Source: Clostridia bacterium (GTDB lineage Bacteria > Bacillota_A > Clostridia > Lachnospirales > Cellulosilyticaceae). From it: 12,567 bases of DNA. The DNA is taken from positions 1-12,567 of the forward strand of contig JARBTY010000072.1 in the NCBI GenBank assembly GCA_029239935.1, read 5' to 3'. The notes below the pieces were generated by a model. The model saw only the letters and a list, made by a program, of their open reading frames with translations. It ran no database searches and had not been told where the DNA came from. The translations under genes and the position numbers were made by a program. This document shows positions 1 through 7,412 of this stretch, piece after piece (position 1 is the first letter of the stretch; each line of letters starts with the position of its first letter).

Positions 1-674
1 ATGGCACCATTTTCACCTAATGAGATAAGCACATTTTGCGCACCAAGCTCTTGGAGTTTTTTACCATAAATGATAAGGTCTTCTTCGTTGTTTAATTCTA
101 CACCAAAAGTTTCAGCTAGTTCGAAGCGGTTTGGTTTGATTAAAAAAGGCTTATATTTAAGGACATTTAAAAGCAGCTCTTTGGTAGTATCAACGACAAT
201 TTTAATCTTTTTGTCAGCTAATAGCTTCATAATATTTTTATAAATATCCGTTGGCACGCCGCATGGGATAATGCCTGCCAGAACCAGAAAATCACCATCT
301 TGCAAAGGCGCAAGCTTATCGTAGAGTTCTCTTAAATCCTGTGGGGTAATCTGAGGACCAACACCGTTGATTTCTGTTTCATTAGTCTCCTTTAACTTAA
401 CGTTAATGCGAGAGTTGCCGCGGTCCAGCATGATGAAGTCACTGGTTAATCCGTAATGATGAGAGAGGCGCTGTATTTCATTGCCTGTAAATCCAGCGAT
501 AAAACCTAAAGCTTTGTTTGGGATATTGAGATGGTTGAGAACAATGGAAACATTGATACCTTTACCACCAGGATAAACTTCTTCTTTAATGCTTCTATTC
601 ATTGTATTTATTTTTAGGCAATTTAGATGCATGATATAGTCTAAAGAAGGGTTGAGCGTAACTGTGTAGATCAT
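1..674 (-). CDS. fruK: 1-phosphofructokinase, PfkB family (5' part, cut by window edge)
   Basis: This enzyme phosphorylates fructose-1-phosphate to fructose-1,6-bisphosphate in the cytoplasm, after fructose uptake by a PTS. Read on the minus strand, the protein begins MIYTVTLNPSLDY, the usual start of FruK/LacC-type PfkB kinases, and carries the sugar-binding motif GGKGIN at residues 36-41. Residues around 90-130 (GNSRINVKL, then NGVGPQIT) and KPNRFELAE also fit the family. About 224 residues are visible of roughly 300. The C-terminal GAGD catalytic and ATP-binding motif lies outside the window, so an intact active site cannot be confirmed. The ATG at 672-674 is well supported by AAGGAGGTC about 6 nt upstream. 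Tagatose-6-phosphate kinase (LacC) is the main alternative; the N-terminus favours FruK. It is divergent from the glucan module and its fru partners, if any, lie to the left. Confidence 0.88.
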   Translation of the reverse strand, partial: MIYTVTLNPSLDYIMHLNCLKINTMNRSIKEEVYPGGKGINVSIVLNHLNIPNKALGFIAGFTGNEIQRLSHHYGLTSDFIMLDRGNSRINVKLKETNETEINGVGPQITPQDLRELYDKLAPLQDGDFLVLAGIIPCGVPTDIYKNIMKLLADKKIKIVVDTTKELLLNVLKYKPFLIKPNRFELAETFGVELNNEEDLIIYGKKLQELGAQNVLISLGENGA

Positions 675-737
675 TTTTGACCTCCTTGTAAAAATTGATT
701 TAAATAAGTAACTTGGAAAGTTATTATTATAGTTCCC

Positions 738-766
738 ATTATATAAAATTCTATAGCTTTATGCAA
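738..766 (-). promoter_or_regulatory. Sigma-A type promoter of fruK
   Basis: On the minus strand TTGCAT (766-761) is followed by a 17-nt spacer and a perfect TATAAT (743-738). Transcription would start near 731, leaving a leader of about 57 nt before the fruK ATG. Just downstream, 716-737 has GGRAA...TTYCC ends around an AT core, a possible but weak operator. The -35 box lies only 12 nt from that of the divergent malQ1 promoter. Confidence 0.7.
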
Positions 767-778
767 AGTAATTAGATA

Positions 779-807
779 TTGACTTTTGATATAAAAAATA
801 ATAAAAT
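779..807 (+). promoter_or_regulatory. Promoter P1 of malQ1-glgP
   Basis: TTGACT (779-784), a 17-nt spacer and TAAAAT (802-807). The hexamers, spacer length and the 36-nt distance from -35 to the following GGAAACG operator match those of the promoters at 4826 and 8491, which supports a real, co-regulated promoter. Predicted start is near 814. Confidence 0.75.
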
Positions 808-814
808 TAAAAAT

Positions 815-838
815 GGAAACGGTACCGAAAAGGTTACC
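815..838 (+). promoter_or_regulatory. LacI-type operator, two 12-nt units, at malQ1 promoter
   Basis: GGAAACGGTACC (815-826) followed directly by GAAAAGGTTACC (827-838). Unit 1 has the central CG and the GG...CC ends typical of LacI/GalR-family sites. Both units recur almost unchanged at 4861-4884. They cover the predicted transcription start, a position where a bound repressor would block initiation. The LacI-family gene at 8603 is the likely regulator (inference). Confidence 0.7.
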
Positions 839-880
839 AGAAAACTGCAACAATAAAACAACAATAAAGAGGGTGCTTTG

Positions 881-2398
881 ATGAGTAGAGCGAGCGGCAT
901 ATTAATGCATATTTCTTCTTTGCCAGAGGAGTATGGGATAGGGACCTTTGGAGAAGAAGCTTATAGATTTGCGGACTTTTTAAAAGCCTCTGGGCAAAGC
1001 TATTGGCAGATTTTGCCCCTGGGGCATACGGGATATGGAGATTCACCTTATCAGGCGTATTCGGCCTATGCGGGGAACCCTTATTTTATAGATTTTAAGC
1101 TTTTAGAAAAAGAGGGTTTTCTGAAAAGGGAAGAGTTTGGAAACATTGATTTTGGAATCAACGCAGAAGAGACAGATTATGGCAAGCTATTTGATAAGCG
1201 TTTCAGGGTACTGAGGGCGGCGTATGACCAAGCAAAAGAGTCTTTAGAGAGTACGGGAAAAGGTATCCTACATAGGGAAATAGAGTGCTTTAAAAAAGAA
1301 AATGCATTTTGGCTGGAAGACTATGCCTTGTATATGGCTATTAAAAACGAGATGGGACTTGTAAGCTGGCAGGAGTGGGACGAAGGGATTAAGCTAAGAG
1401 ATCAGACGGCACTTGAGACCTATAAAGGTACGTTAAAGGAAGAGATTAGCTTCTGGATTTTTGTGCAGTATATGTTCTTTAAGCAGTGGAGCGCCTTAAA
1501 GGCTTATGTGAACCAATTGGGCATAAAGATTATAGGGGATATCCCCATCTATGTATCCATAGACAGCGCAGACACTTGGGCCAATGCAGAGCTCTTTAAG
1601 TTAGATGAACATAAGAACCCAACAGTTGTAGCGGGATGTCCGCCGGATGCTTTTTCAGATACTGGGCAGCTGTGGGGTAATCCCATTTATAACTGGAAAT
1701 ACTTAGAACAAACAAATTATAAATGGTGGGTAGATAGAATAAGGGAAAGTCTAAAGTTATATGATATAGTGAGGATCGATCACTTTAGAGGATTTGAGGC
1801 TTATTGGGAGATACCAGCCGGAGATGAGACCGCAGAAAATGGCAGATGGATTAAAGGCCCTGGGATGAAGCTGTTTGAGATCATTAGGCAAGAACTGGGT
1901 GAAGCGGCCATCATTGCAGAAGATCTAGGGTACCTGACACAAGAGGTCAGAGACTTTAGAAATGAAACAGGATATCCAGGGATGAAGATCTTACAATTTG
2001 CCTTTGATACAAGAGAAGAAAGTGACTATCTCCCGCATAACTATGATAAAAATTGTATAGTCTACACAGGAACCCATGATAATGATACAATCATGGGGTG
2101 GATGCATACAACAGGCGTCAAAAAAGATGTAAATTTTGCTAAACAATACTTAAAACTCGATAAAAAAGAAGGGTATCATTGGGGCTTTATAAGGGGCGCA
2201 TGGGGTAGTACTGGAAATGTGGCCATAGCACCTATGCAGGATTTTTTGGGACTAGGCAATGAAGCCCGGATGAATCTGCCGTCCACTCTGGGGATTAACT
2301 GGAAGTGGAGAATGAAAAAAGGCGCATTAACAAGGGAGTTAAGCCGAAAAATCTATAAGTTGACCAAACGATATGGGAGGGCCAAAGAAGATGATTAA
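881..2398 (+). CDS. malQ: 4-alpha-glucanotransferase (amylomaltase, GH77), copy 1
   Basis: Cytoplasmic disproportionating enzyme that moves 4-alpha-glucanyl chains between malto-oligosaccharides, releasing glucose and making longer chains for phosphorylase. The 505 residues fit the normal GH77 length of about 500. The family motifs are present: GYGDSPYQ near residue 52, the VVAGCPPDAFSDTGQLWGNP loop near 249-268, and the catalytic triad as Asp300 (RIDHFRGF), Glu347 (IIAEDLG) and Asp400 (GTHDNDT). I chose ATG 881 because AAAGAGGG (866-873) sits 7 nt upstream; the in-frame TTG at 878 is too close to it. The gene is first in an operon with glgP, which it overlaps by 8 nt, suggesting translational coupling. 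A close paralogue lies at 9624. Expression is probably controlled by the operator at 815-838. Substrate preference (maltose or longer glucans) cannot be read from the sequence. Confidence 0.96.
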   Translation: MSRASGILMHISSLPEEYGIGTFGEEAYRFADFLKASGQSYWQILPLGHTGYGDSPYQAYSAYAGNPYFIDFKLLEKEGFLKREEFGNIDFGINAEETDYGKLFDKRFRVLRAAYDQAKESLESTGKGILHREIECFKKENAFWLEDYALYMAIKNEMGLVSWQEWDEGIKLRDQTALETYKGTLKEEISFWIFVQYMFFKQWSALKAYVNQLGIKIIGDIPIYVSIDSADTWANAELFKLDEHKNPTVVAGCPPDAFSDTGQLWGNPIYNWKYLEQTNYKWWVDRIRESLKLYDIVRIDHFRGFEAYWEIPAGDETAENGRWIKGPGMKLFEIIRQELGEAAIIAEDLGYLTQEVRDFRNETGYPGMKILQFAFDTREESDYLPHNYDKNCIVYTGTHDNDTIMGWMHTTGVKKDVNFAKQYLKLDKKEGYHWGFIRGAWGSTGNVAIAPMQDFLGLGNEARMNLPSTLGINWKWRMKKGALTRELSRKIYKLTKRYGRAKEDD

Positions 2399-4754
2399 TA
2401 AAAAAGCATTAAAAGAAAGCATGATAAAGTATTGCATGGTTAAGTATGGAAAACCTTTTAGTGAGGCAAAAGATTATGAGGTTTTTAACGCACTGTCTCT
2501 TGCCTTACTTGAAACGGTAGTAGAGGACTGGCATAAGACTAAGGCACTCTATAATACAACTAAAAAAGCTTATTATTTATCCGCAGAATACTTGATGGGC
2601 CGTGCTTTAGGCAATAACCTGATTAATATGGGCGCTTATGATGAAGTTAAAGAGTTACTTGAAGAACTAAATATTGACCTTAACAAAATAGAAGAAATTG
2701 AAGAAGATGCGGGACTTGGCAATGGAGGTCTTGGCAGGCTTGCTGCTTGCTTTATGGATTCGGGAGCGACAATGAATCTGCCGCTTCAGGGCTATGGTAT
2801 TCGTTATTCAAATGGATTATTTAATCAAAAGATAGTAAATGGGGCACAAGTAGAGGAGATTGACACTTGGCTTAGACACGGGGATCCATGGAGTATAAGG
2901 CGTGAAGATGAGGCTGTCATAGTCGATTTTAAAGACTACAGTGTGAGGGCGGTGCCTTATGATATGCCAATCATCAGCTATGGCACCAAAAACATCAATA
3001 CCCTTAGACTTTGGCAGAGTGAACCACTTATAAGCTTTGATTTTGATCTTTTTAATAATCAGGAATACGATAAAGCAGTCAGGGTAAAAAATAGAGCAGA
3101 AGATATTTCAAGAGTTCTGTATCCCAATGATTCAAAGCAGGCTGGTAAGCTCTTAAGGCTGCGTCAGCAGTACTTTATGGTCAGTGCCAGTCTAAAAGAC
3201 ATGATTAAAGGCCATAAAGCTTGCCATGGATCTTCATTTGAAGCGTTCGGAAATCATCATGCCATACAGCTTAATGATACCCATCCGGTACTGGCAATAC
3301 CGGAATTTATAAGAATTTTAGTAGATGAGGAAGGCGTAAGTTTTGAAGAAGCCGTAGGGATCAGTAAAACAGTGTTTGCCTATACAAACCATACCATTTT
3401 AGCAGAAGCTTTAGAAAAATGGGACATAAAACTTATCGATAAGTTGTTTCCAAGGATTCTAGCTGTTATTAAAGGCATTGATACAGTGTTTGCTAAGGAA
3501 CTAAGGGCAAAAGGCTATACAGGAGAAAAAATAAGCCAATTTAAGATCATTAATAATAAACAGGCATGTATGGCAAATCTGGCCATTTATATAGGTTTTG
3601 CTGTCAATGGGGTAGCACAGCTACACACAGATATCTTAAAAGCCACAGAACTAAAAAATTGGTATGCACTTTACCCAGAAAAGTTTCAAAACAAAACTAA
3701 CGGGATTACCCCAAGAAGGTGGCTTAGACTGTGCAATAAAGAATTATCTGCCTATATTACAGAACTGCTTGGAACAGAAGACTGGGTCAATGATTTATCT
3801 AAGCTTAAAGCATTAGAAAAATTTGCAGAAAATACAGAAGTGCTCAATAAACTGATGGAGATTAAACGCATCAAAAAAGAGCAGTTAGCTGACTATATCA
3901 AAGAAAAAGAAGGAATAGAGCTGGATTCGGCATCGCTTTTTGATATACAGATTAAAAGGCTGCATGAGTACAAAAGACAGCTGCTCAATGCTTTTTATAT
4001 TTTGGATTTATATTACAGCCTCAAAGAAAAACCAGATTTAGATATCCCAAAAGTCACTTTTATATTTGGGGCAAAAGCTTTCCCGGGGTATGTGAGAGCC
4101 AAGGCTATTGTTAAATATATAGGAGAAATTGCGAAGCTTATCAATGGGGATGAAACCATCAATGATAAAATAAAAGTTATTTTTGTAGAAAACTATAGGG
4201 TATCTTATGCAGAAAAGCTATTTCCGGCGGCAGAGATTTCCAAGCAAATTTCAACAGCAGGTAAAGAAGCCTCTGGAACAGGAAATATGAAGTTTATGAT
4301 GAACGGAGCCCTTACTTTTGGGACCTATGATGGGGCAAATGTAGAGATTGTAAAAGAGAGCAGGGAAGAGAACAACTTTATTTTTGGGCTTCGCGTAGAA
4401 GACATTGAGAAGATGGAAAAGAAATATAGCCCAGAAGGGTATTATAAGGCCGATGAGCACCTTAAAAGGGTGATAGACAGTCTTGTGGACGGCACATTCG
4501 ACGATGGCGATACAGGGGAGTTTAGAAGTTTGTATGATTCACTTATAGAAGAGGGGGATACGTACTTCCTGCTTGCAGATTTTAAAGACTTTAAGGAAAC
4601 CCAGGATGAAGTCTTTAAAGTTTATCACGATCAAAGGGCATGGGCCAAAATGAGCCTCATGAATATCGCAAATTCAGGAGTCTTTTCAAGTGACCGCACT
4701 ATTATGCAATACGCAGAGGAGATTTGGGGTATCAAAAAAATAACAAATTCATAA
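2391..4754 (+). CDS. glgP: Glycogen/maltodextrin phosphorylase (GT35)
   Basis: PLP-dependent enzyme that splits alpha-1,4-glucans with phosphate to give glucose-1-phosphate. The 787-residue protein has the family motifs in order: GNGGLGRLAACF at about 110-121, NDTHP near 295, NGITPRRWL at 437-445, and the PLP-binding lysine Lys634 in GTGNMKF. The length is normal for clostridial phosphorylases, and the N-terminus lacks the regulatory extension of animal enzymes. I chose ATG 2391 because GGGAGGG (2375-2381) lies 9 nt upstream; ATG 2373 would place that sequence inside the gene and extend the overlap with malQ1. The last codons of malQ1 overlap the start by 8 nt. With MalQ it turns imported or stored glucans into glucose-1-phosphate. 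Glycogen and maltodextrin phosphorylases are not separable by motif; the transporter context slightly favours maltodextrin. Confidence 0.95.
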   Translation: MINKKALKESMIKYCMVKYGKPFSEAKDYEVFNALSLALLETVVEDWHKTKALYNTTKKAYYLSAEYLMGRALGNNLINMGAYDEVKELLEELNIDLNKIEEIEEDAGLGNGGLGRLAACFMDSGATMNLPLQGYGIRYSNGLFNQKIVNGAQVEEIDTWLRHGDPWSIRREDEAVIVDFKDYSVRAVPYDMPIISYGTKNINTLRLWQSEPLISFDFDLFNNQEYDKAVRVKNRAEDISRVLYPNDSKQAGKLLRLRQQYFMVSASLKDMIKGHKACHGSSFEAFGNHHAIQLNDTHPVLAIPEFIRILVDEEGVSFEEAVGISKTVFAYTNHTILAEALEKWDIKLIDKLFPRILAVIKGIDTVFAKELRAKGYTGEKISQFKIINNKQACMANLAIYIGFAVNGVAQLHTDILKATELKNWYALYPEKFQNKTNGITPRRWLRLCNKELSAYITELLGTEDWVNDLSKLKALEKFAENTEVLNKLMEIKRIKKEQLADYIKEKEGIELDSASLFDIQIKRLHEYKRQLLNAFYILDLYYSLKEKPDLDIPKVTFIFGAKAFPGYVRAKAIVKYIGEIAKLINGDETINDKIKVIFVENYRVSYAEKLFPAAEISKQISTAGKEASGTGNMKFMMNGALTFGTYDGANVEIVKESREENNFIFGLRVEDIEKMEKKYSPEGYYKADEHLKRVIDSLVDGTFDDGDTGEFRSLYDSLIEEGDTYFLLADFKDFKETQDEVFKVYHDQRAWAKMSLMNIANSGVFSSDRTIMQYAEEIWGIKKITNS

Positions 4755-4799
4755 TAAAGATAGATTTTTAGAACAATAATATAGATAAAGTGAATAAAA

Positions 4800-4844
4800 A
4801 ATTCCGTTAAAAAGTGAAATTATAGTTGACTTTTTAACGGAATT
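4800..4844. repeat. 16-bp perfect inverted repeat between glgP and promoter P2
   Basis: AATTCCGTTAAAAAGT (4800-4815) and its exact reverse complement (4829-4844) flank a 13-nt spacer. The right arm overlaps the -35 box of P2 (4826-4831). On the plus strand no T-run follows, so a classical terminator for glgP is doubtful; on the minus strand the hairpin would be followed by TTTTT, but no gene ends there. It may serve as a weak terminator, an operator, or both. Confidence 0.65.
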
Positions 4845-4854
4845 GTATTAGAAT
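4826..4854 (+). promoter_or_regulatory. Promoter P2 of the ABC importer operon
   Basis: TTGACT (4826-4831), a 17-nt spacer and TAGAAT (4849-4854). It has the same architecture as P1 and P3, with the GGAAACG operator starting 35 nt after the first base of the -35 box. The predicted start is near 4861, giving an unusually long leader of about 257 nt before the binding-protein gene. Confidence 0.75.
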
Positions 4855-4860
4855 AATCTT

Positions 4861-4896
4861 GGAAACGGTACCGATAAGGTTACCGGAAATGATACC
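4861..4896 (+). promoter_or_regulatory. LacI-type operator array, three 12-nt units
   Basis: Three abutting 12-mers: GGAAACGGTACC (4861-4872), GATAAGGTTACC (4873-4884) and GGAAATGATACC (4885-4896). The first two repeat the P1 operator with one change. The third resembles the single P3 site GGAAACGATACC, differing by one base. The array spans about +1 to +36 of the predicted transcript. Assignment to the local LacI-family protein is inference. Confidence 0.65.
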
Positions 4897-5117
4897 ATCA
4901 TTTAAAGAGGGATATTTACTAAAAAAACATCCTTATTCAGCAGTAGATTTATATAATTATTTCAAAGCTATGATGTCATACATATAAAATCATAATGAGG
5001 TATAGCGGAAGTTTTAGAGCTCATCGCATATTAACTTGGTTAAGGGTAAGAGCGTACCAAGTTTAATATAAAATTTAATCGTTAAAAGGGTAAACAATAG
5101 AGAGGGGTTATGATAAT
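4897..5117 (+). other. Long 5' leader of the importer operon, no convincing gene
   Basis: This is about 220 nt of untranslated leader. AAAGAGGG at 4904-4911 looks like a ribosome binding site but no start codon follows at a useful distance. A 32-codon open frame runs from ATG 4889 to 4987, but its ATG lies inside the operator array with only a weak AAGG upstream, so I do not call it. AACTTGGT (5033-5040) and ACCAAGTT (5056-5063) form an 8-bp perfect stem with a 15-nt loop. I recognise no known riboswitch class. Confidence 0.4.
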
Positions 5118-6482
5118 ATGAAACTAAGCAGAGCAATGAAGGGATTAGTAACGTCGGCATTGGCAGTTTCGATGGTGATAGGCATGTCGGGATGCAGCCA
5201 AAGTGGAAGTGAAAGCAGTGAAACCACACCAGCAGCTACAAAAGAAACAGAAGCCGCAGAGGAAAAAGAACCAGCAAGCGAGCCTGTAACAGTAGATATT
5301 TTTCAGTTTAAAGTGGAAATTGCAGAGGAATTACAAAAAGCTATTGACCTTTACACTTCAAATAACCCCAATGTTACAATCAACTTGACAACAGTTGGCG
5401 GGGGAGATGACTACGGCGCAGCGCTTAAAGCGAAGTTTCAGTCAGGTCAGGAGCCAACCATTTATAATGTAGGGGGTCCTCAGGATGTAAAGGATTGGAT
5501 GGAAAAACTAGAAGATTTAGGAGACCAGCCATGGGTAGGGACAGCCGGAGGAACGCTCGGAGCGGTTACAGTAGACGGCAAACCTTATGGTATGCCTCTA
5601 GCGGTAGAAGGCTATGGCGTTGTCTATAACAAAGCCATATTTGAGGCAGCTGGAGTAGATGTTGAGGGGGTTAAGGACTTAGCTTCTATGGAAAAAGCTT
5701 TTGGGGAGCTGGATGCAAAGATAAAAGCTGGTGACTTAAAGGAACAGTTTCCGCTGTTAGAAGCAGTAGTAGAACTGCCTGGAAAAGAAACATGGGTAAC
5801 AGGGCTTCATTCCTCTAATATCTTTATCAATCAGGAGTTTCCAACAGGCGTAGAAGCCTTTAATGCAAAAGACATCAAATTTGAGAATAATGGGGAGTAT
5901 AAAGCCTATCTTGATTTGATGGTAAAATACTCATCTAATGTGGCAACACCAGAAAAACTTAATGCGGTGGATTATGCAACACAGGTGGGTCAAGGACTTG
6001 CAATTGAAAGAGTAGCAGCTATTCAACAGGGTAACTGGGTATACGGAGATGTTAATAATGTTGATCCAGCAGTGGCAGAAAATCTTGCATTTCTTCCAGT
6101 AGGGGGAGATTCAATACCTCTTGGAGTACCTATGTACTGGGCAGTTAATACAACAAGACCAGATGCCGAAAAACAGGCAGCAAAGGATTTCTTAAACTGG
6201 CTTTATACTTCAGATGAAGGGAAAGACATTGTTGTTAATAAATTCTTCTTTATTCCTCCGTTTACAGGCTATGAAAACTACCCTGCTAAAGATGCACTGG
6301 GAAGAGATATTATGAGATACCAATCAGAAGGCAGAACAACTTCATGGGTATTTATGGGGTATCCAACAGCTTGGGGCATGGATGTATTAGGGGTAAATAT
6401 TCAAAAATACTTAGGCGGACAGATGGCTTGGGAAGAAGTTATAGCGGATGCACAGACTAAATGGGCAGAAGCTAGAAAATAA
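5118..6482 (+). CDS. Sugar ABC transporter substrate-binding lipoprotein (family 1, MalE-like)
   Basis: Extracellular binding protein that captures an oligosaccharide and delivers it to the membrane permeases. The 454-residue product starts with a lipoprotein signal: positively charged N-region (KLSRAMKG), hydrophobic core, and lipobox MSGC with the lipidated Cys26. A Ser/Thr/Glu-rich linker (about 27-52) precedes a family 1 solute-binding fold. Supporting segments are EGYGVVYNKAIFEAAGVD near 167-184 and the late MYWAVNTTRPDAEKQAA, typical of MalE/UgpB/LacE-type proteins. ATG 5118 is supported by GAGAGGGG (5102-5107 region), about 10 nt upstream; the ATG at 5110 stops after three codons. The ligand cannot be read from sequence; the malQ/glgP neighbours suggest malto-oligosaccharides (inference). 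A hairpin at 6495-6520 separates it from the permease genes. Confidence 0.92.
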   Translation: MKLSRAMKGLVTSALAVSMVIGMSGCSQSGSESSETTPAATKETEAAEEKEPASEPVTVDIFQFKVEIAEELQKAIDLYTSNNPNVTINLTTVGGGDDYGAALKAKFQSGQEPTIYNVGGPQDVKDWMEKLEDLGDQPWVGTAGGTLGAVTVDGKPYGMPLAVEGYGVVYNKAIFEAAGVDVEGVKDLASMEKAFGELDAKIKAGDLKEQFPLLEAVVELPGKETWVTGLHSSNIFINQEFPTGVEAFNAKDIKFENNGEYKAYLDLMVKYSSNVATPEKLNAVDYATQVGQGLAIERVAAIQQGNWVYGDVNNVDPAVAENLAFLPVGGDSIPLGVPMYWAVNTTRPDAEKQAAKDFLNWLYTSDEGKDIVVNKFFFIPPFTGYENYPAKDALGRDIMRYQSEGRTTSWVFMGYPTAWGMDVLGVNIQKYLGGQMAWEEVIADAQTKWAEARK

Positions 6483-6494
6483 AAGGGTATAAAA

Positions 6495-6520
6495 AGTGCA
6501 TAGAGTTTTCTCTATGCACT
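6495..6520 (+). terminator. Intercistronic hairpin after the binding-protein gene
   Basis: AGTGCATAGAG (6495-6505) pairs perfectly with CTCTATGCACT (6510-6520) around a TTTT loop: 11 bp, starting 12 nt after the stop codon. No T-run follows, so it is more likely a 3'-end stabiliser or partial terminator than a full stop. Such hairpins raise binding protein over permease levels in other sugar ABC operons, for example between malE and malF. Confidence 0.65.
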
Positions 6521-6545
6521 CTATTAAAATAAAGGTGGTGGAAAT

Positions 6546-7412
6546 ATGCAAAAAGGTGCAAAACAGTGGTTTTGGATATTTGTAGGTCCAATATTATTTG
6601 CTTTTACAGTAGTGCAGTTAATACCTGCGCTATTGGGGTTACTCTATTCTTTTACCTCATGGAATGGTATAGCAAGTAAGATTGAATTTGTAGGTATTCA
6701 AAATTACATAACAGTATTTAAAGATGCAGAGTTTTTTACAGCTTTTTGGTTCACTGCCAAATTTGCAATCGTTTCGATTATCAGTATCAACTTAGTAGGC
6801 TTTTTACTGGCACTTCTTGTGACTTCAGGACTAAAGGGGAGTAACTTTTTAAGAGGGGCATTCTTTATACCAAACCTCATAGGGGGATTGGTACTAGGAT
6901 TTATATGGCAGTTTATTTTTACCAAAGGCTTTGATGCCATTGGGGCGAAGTTAGGCATAGAATTTCTAAGAGGATGGCTTGCAACTGAGGCAACTGGATT
7001 TTGGGGACTTATTATTTTGATGACATGGCAAATGGCAGGTTATATGATGGTGATTTATATATCAGGGATACAAAATATATCCGATAGTGTACTGGAAGCT
7101 GCGGCCATAGATGGTGCCAGCAAATGGCAGGTATTGAATAGCATAACGTTGCCCCTTGTAGCACCAGCTTTTACGGTAGGTGTGTTTTTGACATTATCCA
7201 ACGCATTTAAGCTGTACGACCAAAACCTATCCCTAACAGGGGGAGGGCCAGGCAATGCAACACAGATGGTGGCTATGAATATTTACAATACGGCCTTCAA
7301 GTTTAATAAGTTTGGTTTAGCTCAGTCGAAGGCTATTATCTTTTTAATCGTACTGGCGGCAGTGGCGTTGACGCAAATGTATTTTAGCAAGAAGCGGGAG
7401 GTGGAAATGTAA
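6546..7412 (+). CDS. Sugar ABC transporter permease 1 (MalF/UgpA type)
   Basis: Inner-membrane subunit forming half of the translocation pore. The 288-residue protein has about six hydrophobic segments, the first at roughly residues 8-32. The conserved cytoplasmic EAA loop, which docks onto the ATPase, is at 184-204 (EAAAIDGASKWQVLNSITLP). It is followed by the NLSLTGGGPGNAT segment (227-239) characteristic of MalF/UgpA/LacF-type permeases of the CUT1 class. ATG 6546 follows an AAAGGTGGTGG site (6531-6541) closely. It lies 63 nt after the binding-protein gene and its stop overlaps the next start in TAATG, so the two permeases are translationally coupled. The long periplasmic insert of enterobacterial MalF is absent, as is usual in Gram-positives. 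Specificity is inferred only from context. Confidence 0.93.
   Translation: MQKGAKQWFWIFVGPILFAFTVVQLIPALLGLLYSFTSWNGIASKIEFVGIQNYITVFKDAEFFTAFWFTAKFAIVSIISINLVGFLLALLVTSGLKGSNFLRGAFFIPNLIGGLVLGFIWQFIFTKGFDAIGAKLGIEFLRGWLATEATGFWGLIILMTWQMAGYMMVIYISGIQNISDSVLEAAAIDGASKWQVLNSITLPLVAPAFTVGVFLTLSNAFKLYDQNLSLTGGGPGNATQMVAMNIYNTAFKFNKFGLAQSKAIIFLIVLAAVALTQMYFSKKREVEM

Noticed and set aside
815..838. CcpA catabolite-response (cre) site
   Set aside because: The central CG is there but the flanks do not fit TGWNANCGNTNWCA; the shared GGTACC/GGTTACC units and a local LacI gene explain the site better. Additional CcpA control is not excluded.
671..853. Minus-strand open frame of 60 codons overlapping the fruK start region
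   Set aside because: It reads through the divergent promoter region and the operator, is rich in Phe/Ile as expected of AT-rich noncoding DNA, and resembles no family.
2373..2390. Upstream in-frame start of glgP at ATG 2373
   Set aside because: The only good ribosome binding site (2375-2381) lies inside this extension, so it must serve ATG 2391.
4889..4987. 32-codon open frame in the importer leader
   Set aside because: The ATG lies within the operator array and has only a weak AAGG upstream; the product matches nothing I know. It is kept as a point to test, not as a gene.
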